Below are positions 63,951-64,000 of a stretch of DNA of 64,000 bases, in pieces (positions within the stretch are counted from its first letter, which is position 1; each line of letters begins with the position of its first letter). This DNA is from Bacteroidaceae bacterium (GTDB lineage: Bacteria; Bacteroidota; Bacteroidia; Bacteroidales; Bacteroidaceae), in NCBI GenBank assembly GCA_017461605.1, contig JAFTXN010000009.1:1-64000 (forward strand), given 5' to 3'. Made by a program: the position numbers and the translations under genes. The notes under the pieces were generated by a model that did no database searches, was not told the DNA's origin, and was given only the letters and a program-made list of their open reading frames with translations.

Positions 63951-64000
63951 TTATCGTCTTATTATTTGTTTGATGAATTGTTTTGTTTGTCGATTCAGCA
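63951..64000 (-). CDS. C-terminal fragment of the next polysaccharide gene, cut by window edge
   Basis: On the minus strand the last 15 codons of an open frame read LNRQTKQFIKQIIRR and stop at 63951-63953, three bases before the pyruvyl transferase ATG. The basic amphipathic end and close spacing suggest a real gene that continues past the window. Function unknown. Confidence 0.4.
   Translation of the reverse strand, partial: LNRQTKQFIKQIIRR

Overview
The window is chromosomal DNA from a member of the Bacteroidota, most likely order Bacteroidales and close to Prevotellaceae. The evidence is the promoter pattern (TTTG, about 19-21 bases, then TAnnTTTG), the lack of purine-rich ribosome binding sites, a fused DAHP synthase-chorismate mutase, an rsfS-ftsH-cdsA cluster, SusD-free secreted glycosidases with a type IX-like sorting tail, and CorA, CstA and PnuC-type proteins of this phylum. 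I saw no plasmid, phage or CRISPR signal.

Layout. 0-12 kb, almost all on the minus strand: a cut-off secreted protein, tRNA-Ser(UGA), a porin-like protein, mnmA, groES-groEL, then a run containing a large MG2-like exported protein, a nitroreductase, an FMN/4Fe-4S membrane protein, aroB, a thioesterase and a small protein. 12-16.7 kb, plus strand: a compact Phe/Tyr operon (pheA, aminotransferase, DAHP synthase-chorismate mutase, tyrA). It is preceded by a promoter, a Phe/Tyr-rich leader peptide and a terminator whose first arm can also pair with the leader, which is a complete attenuator. 16.7-34 kb: a DUF349 protein, CorA, a structured-RNA candidate ahead of two lipoproteins, a GH29-GH16 glycosidase pair, a UPF1-like helicase broken by an in-frame amber codon, an array of four 18-bp palindromes at exact 22-bp spacing, an AlkD-like protein, a decayed GH127-like protein and dnaA. 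34-48.8 kb: housekeeping genes (pepD, a flippase-like membrane protein, rsmA, cstA, thiamine pyrophosphokinase with its PnuC-family transporter, cdsA, ftsH, rsfS) and a PIF1-like helicase behind a 73-bp tandem promoter duplication.

48.8-64 kb is a minus-strand surface-polysaccharide locus that runs off the right edge: pyruvyl transferase, EpsG-like polymerase, four glycosyltransferases, acetyltransferase, hydroxyacid dehydrogenase, acyltransferase, HpcH-type aldolase, nucleotidyltransferase-like protein, initiating sugar transferase, ATP-grasp enzyme, DegT aminotransferase and a WbuC cupin remnant. Three features stand out. The aminotransferase carries an in-frame DUF559 nuclease cassette bounded by imperfect inverted repeats. 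The acetyltransferase is split by a G8 tract and would be restored by losing one G. The acyltransferase carries a second G8 tract and is in frame. Together these suggest a locus whose product is switched by replication slippage and has been invaded by a small mobile coding element.

All calls come from reading the sequence and translations alone; no database search was run.
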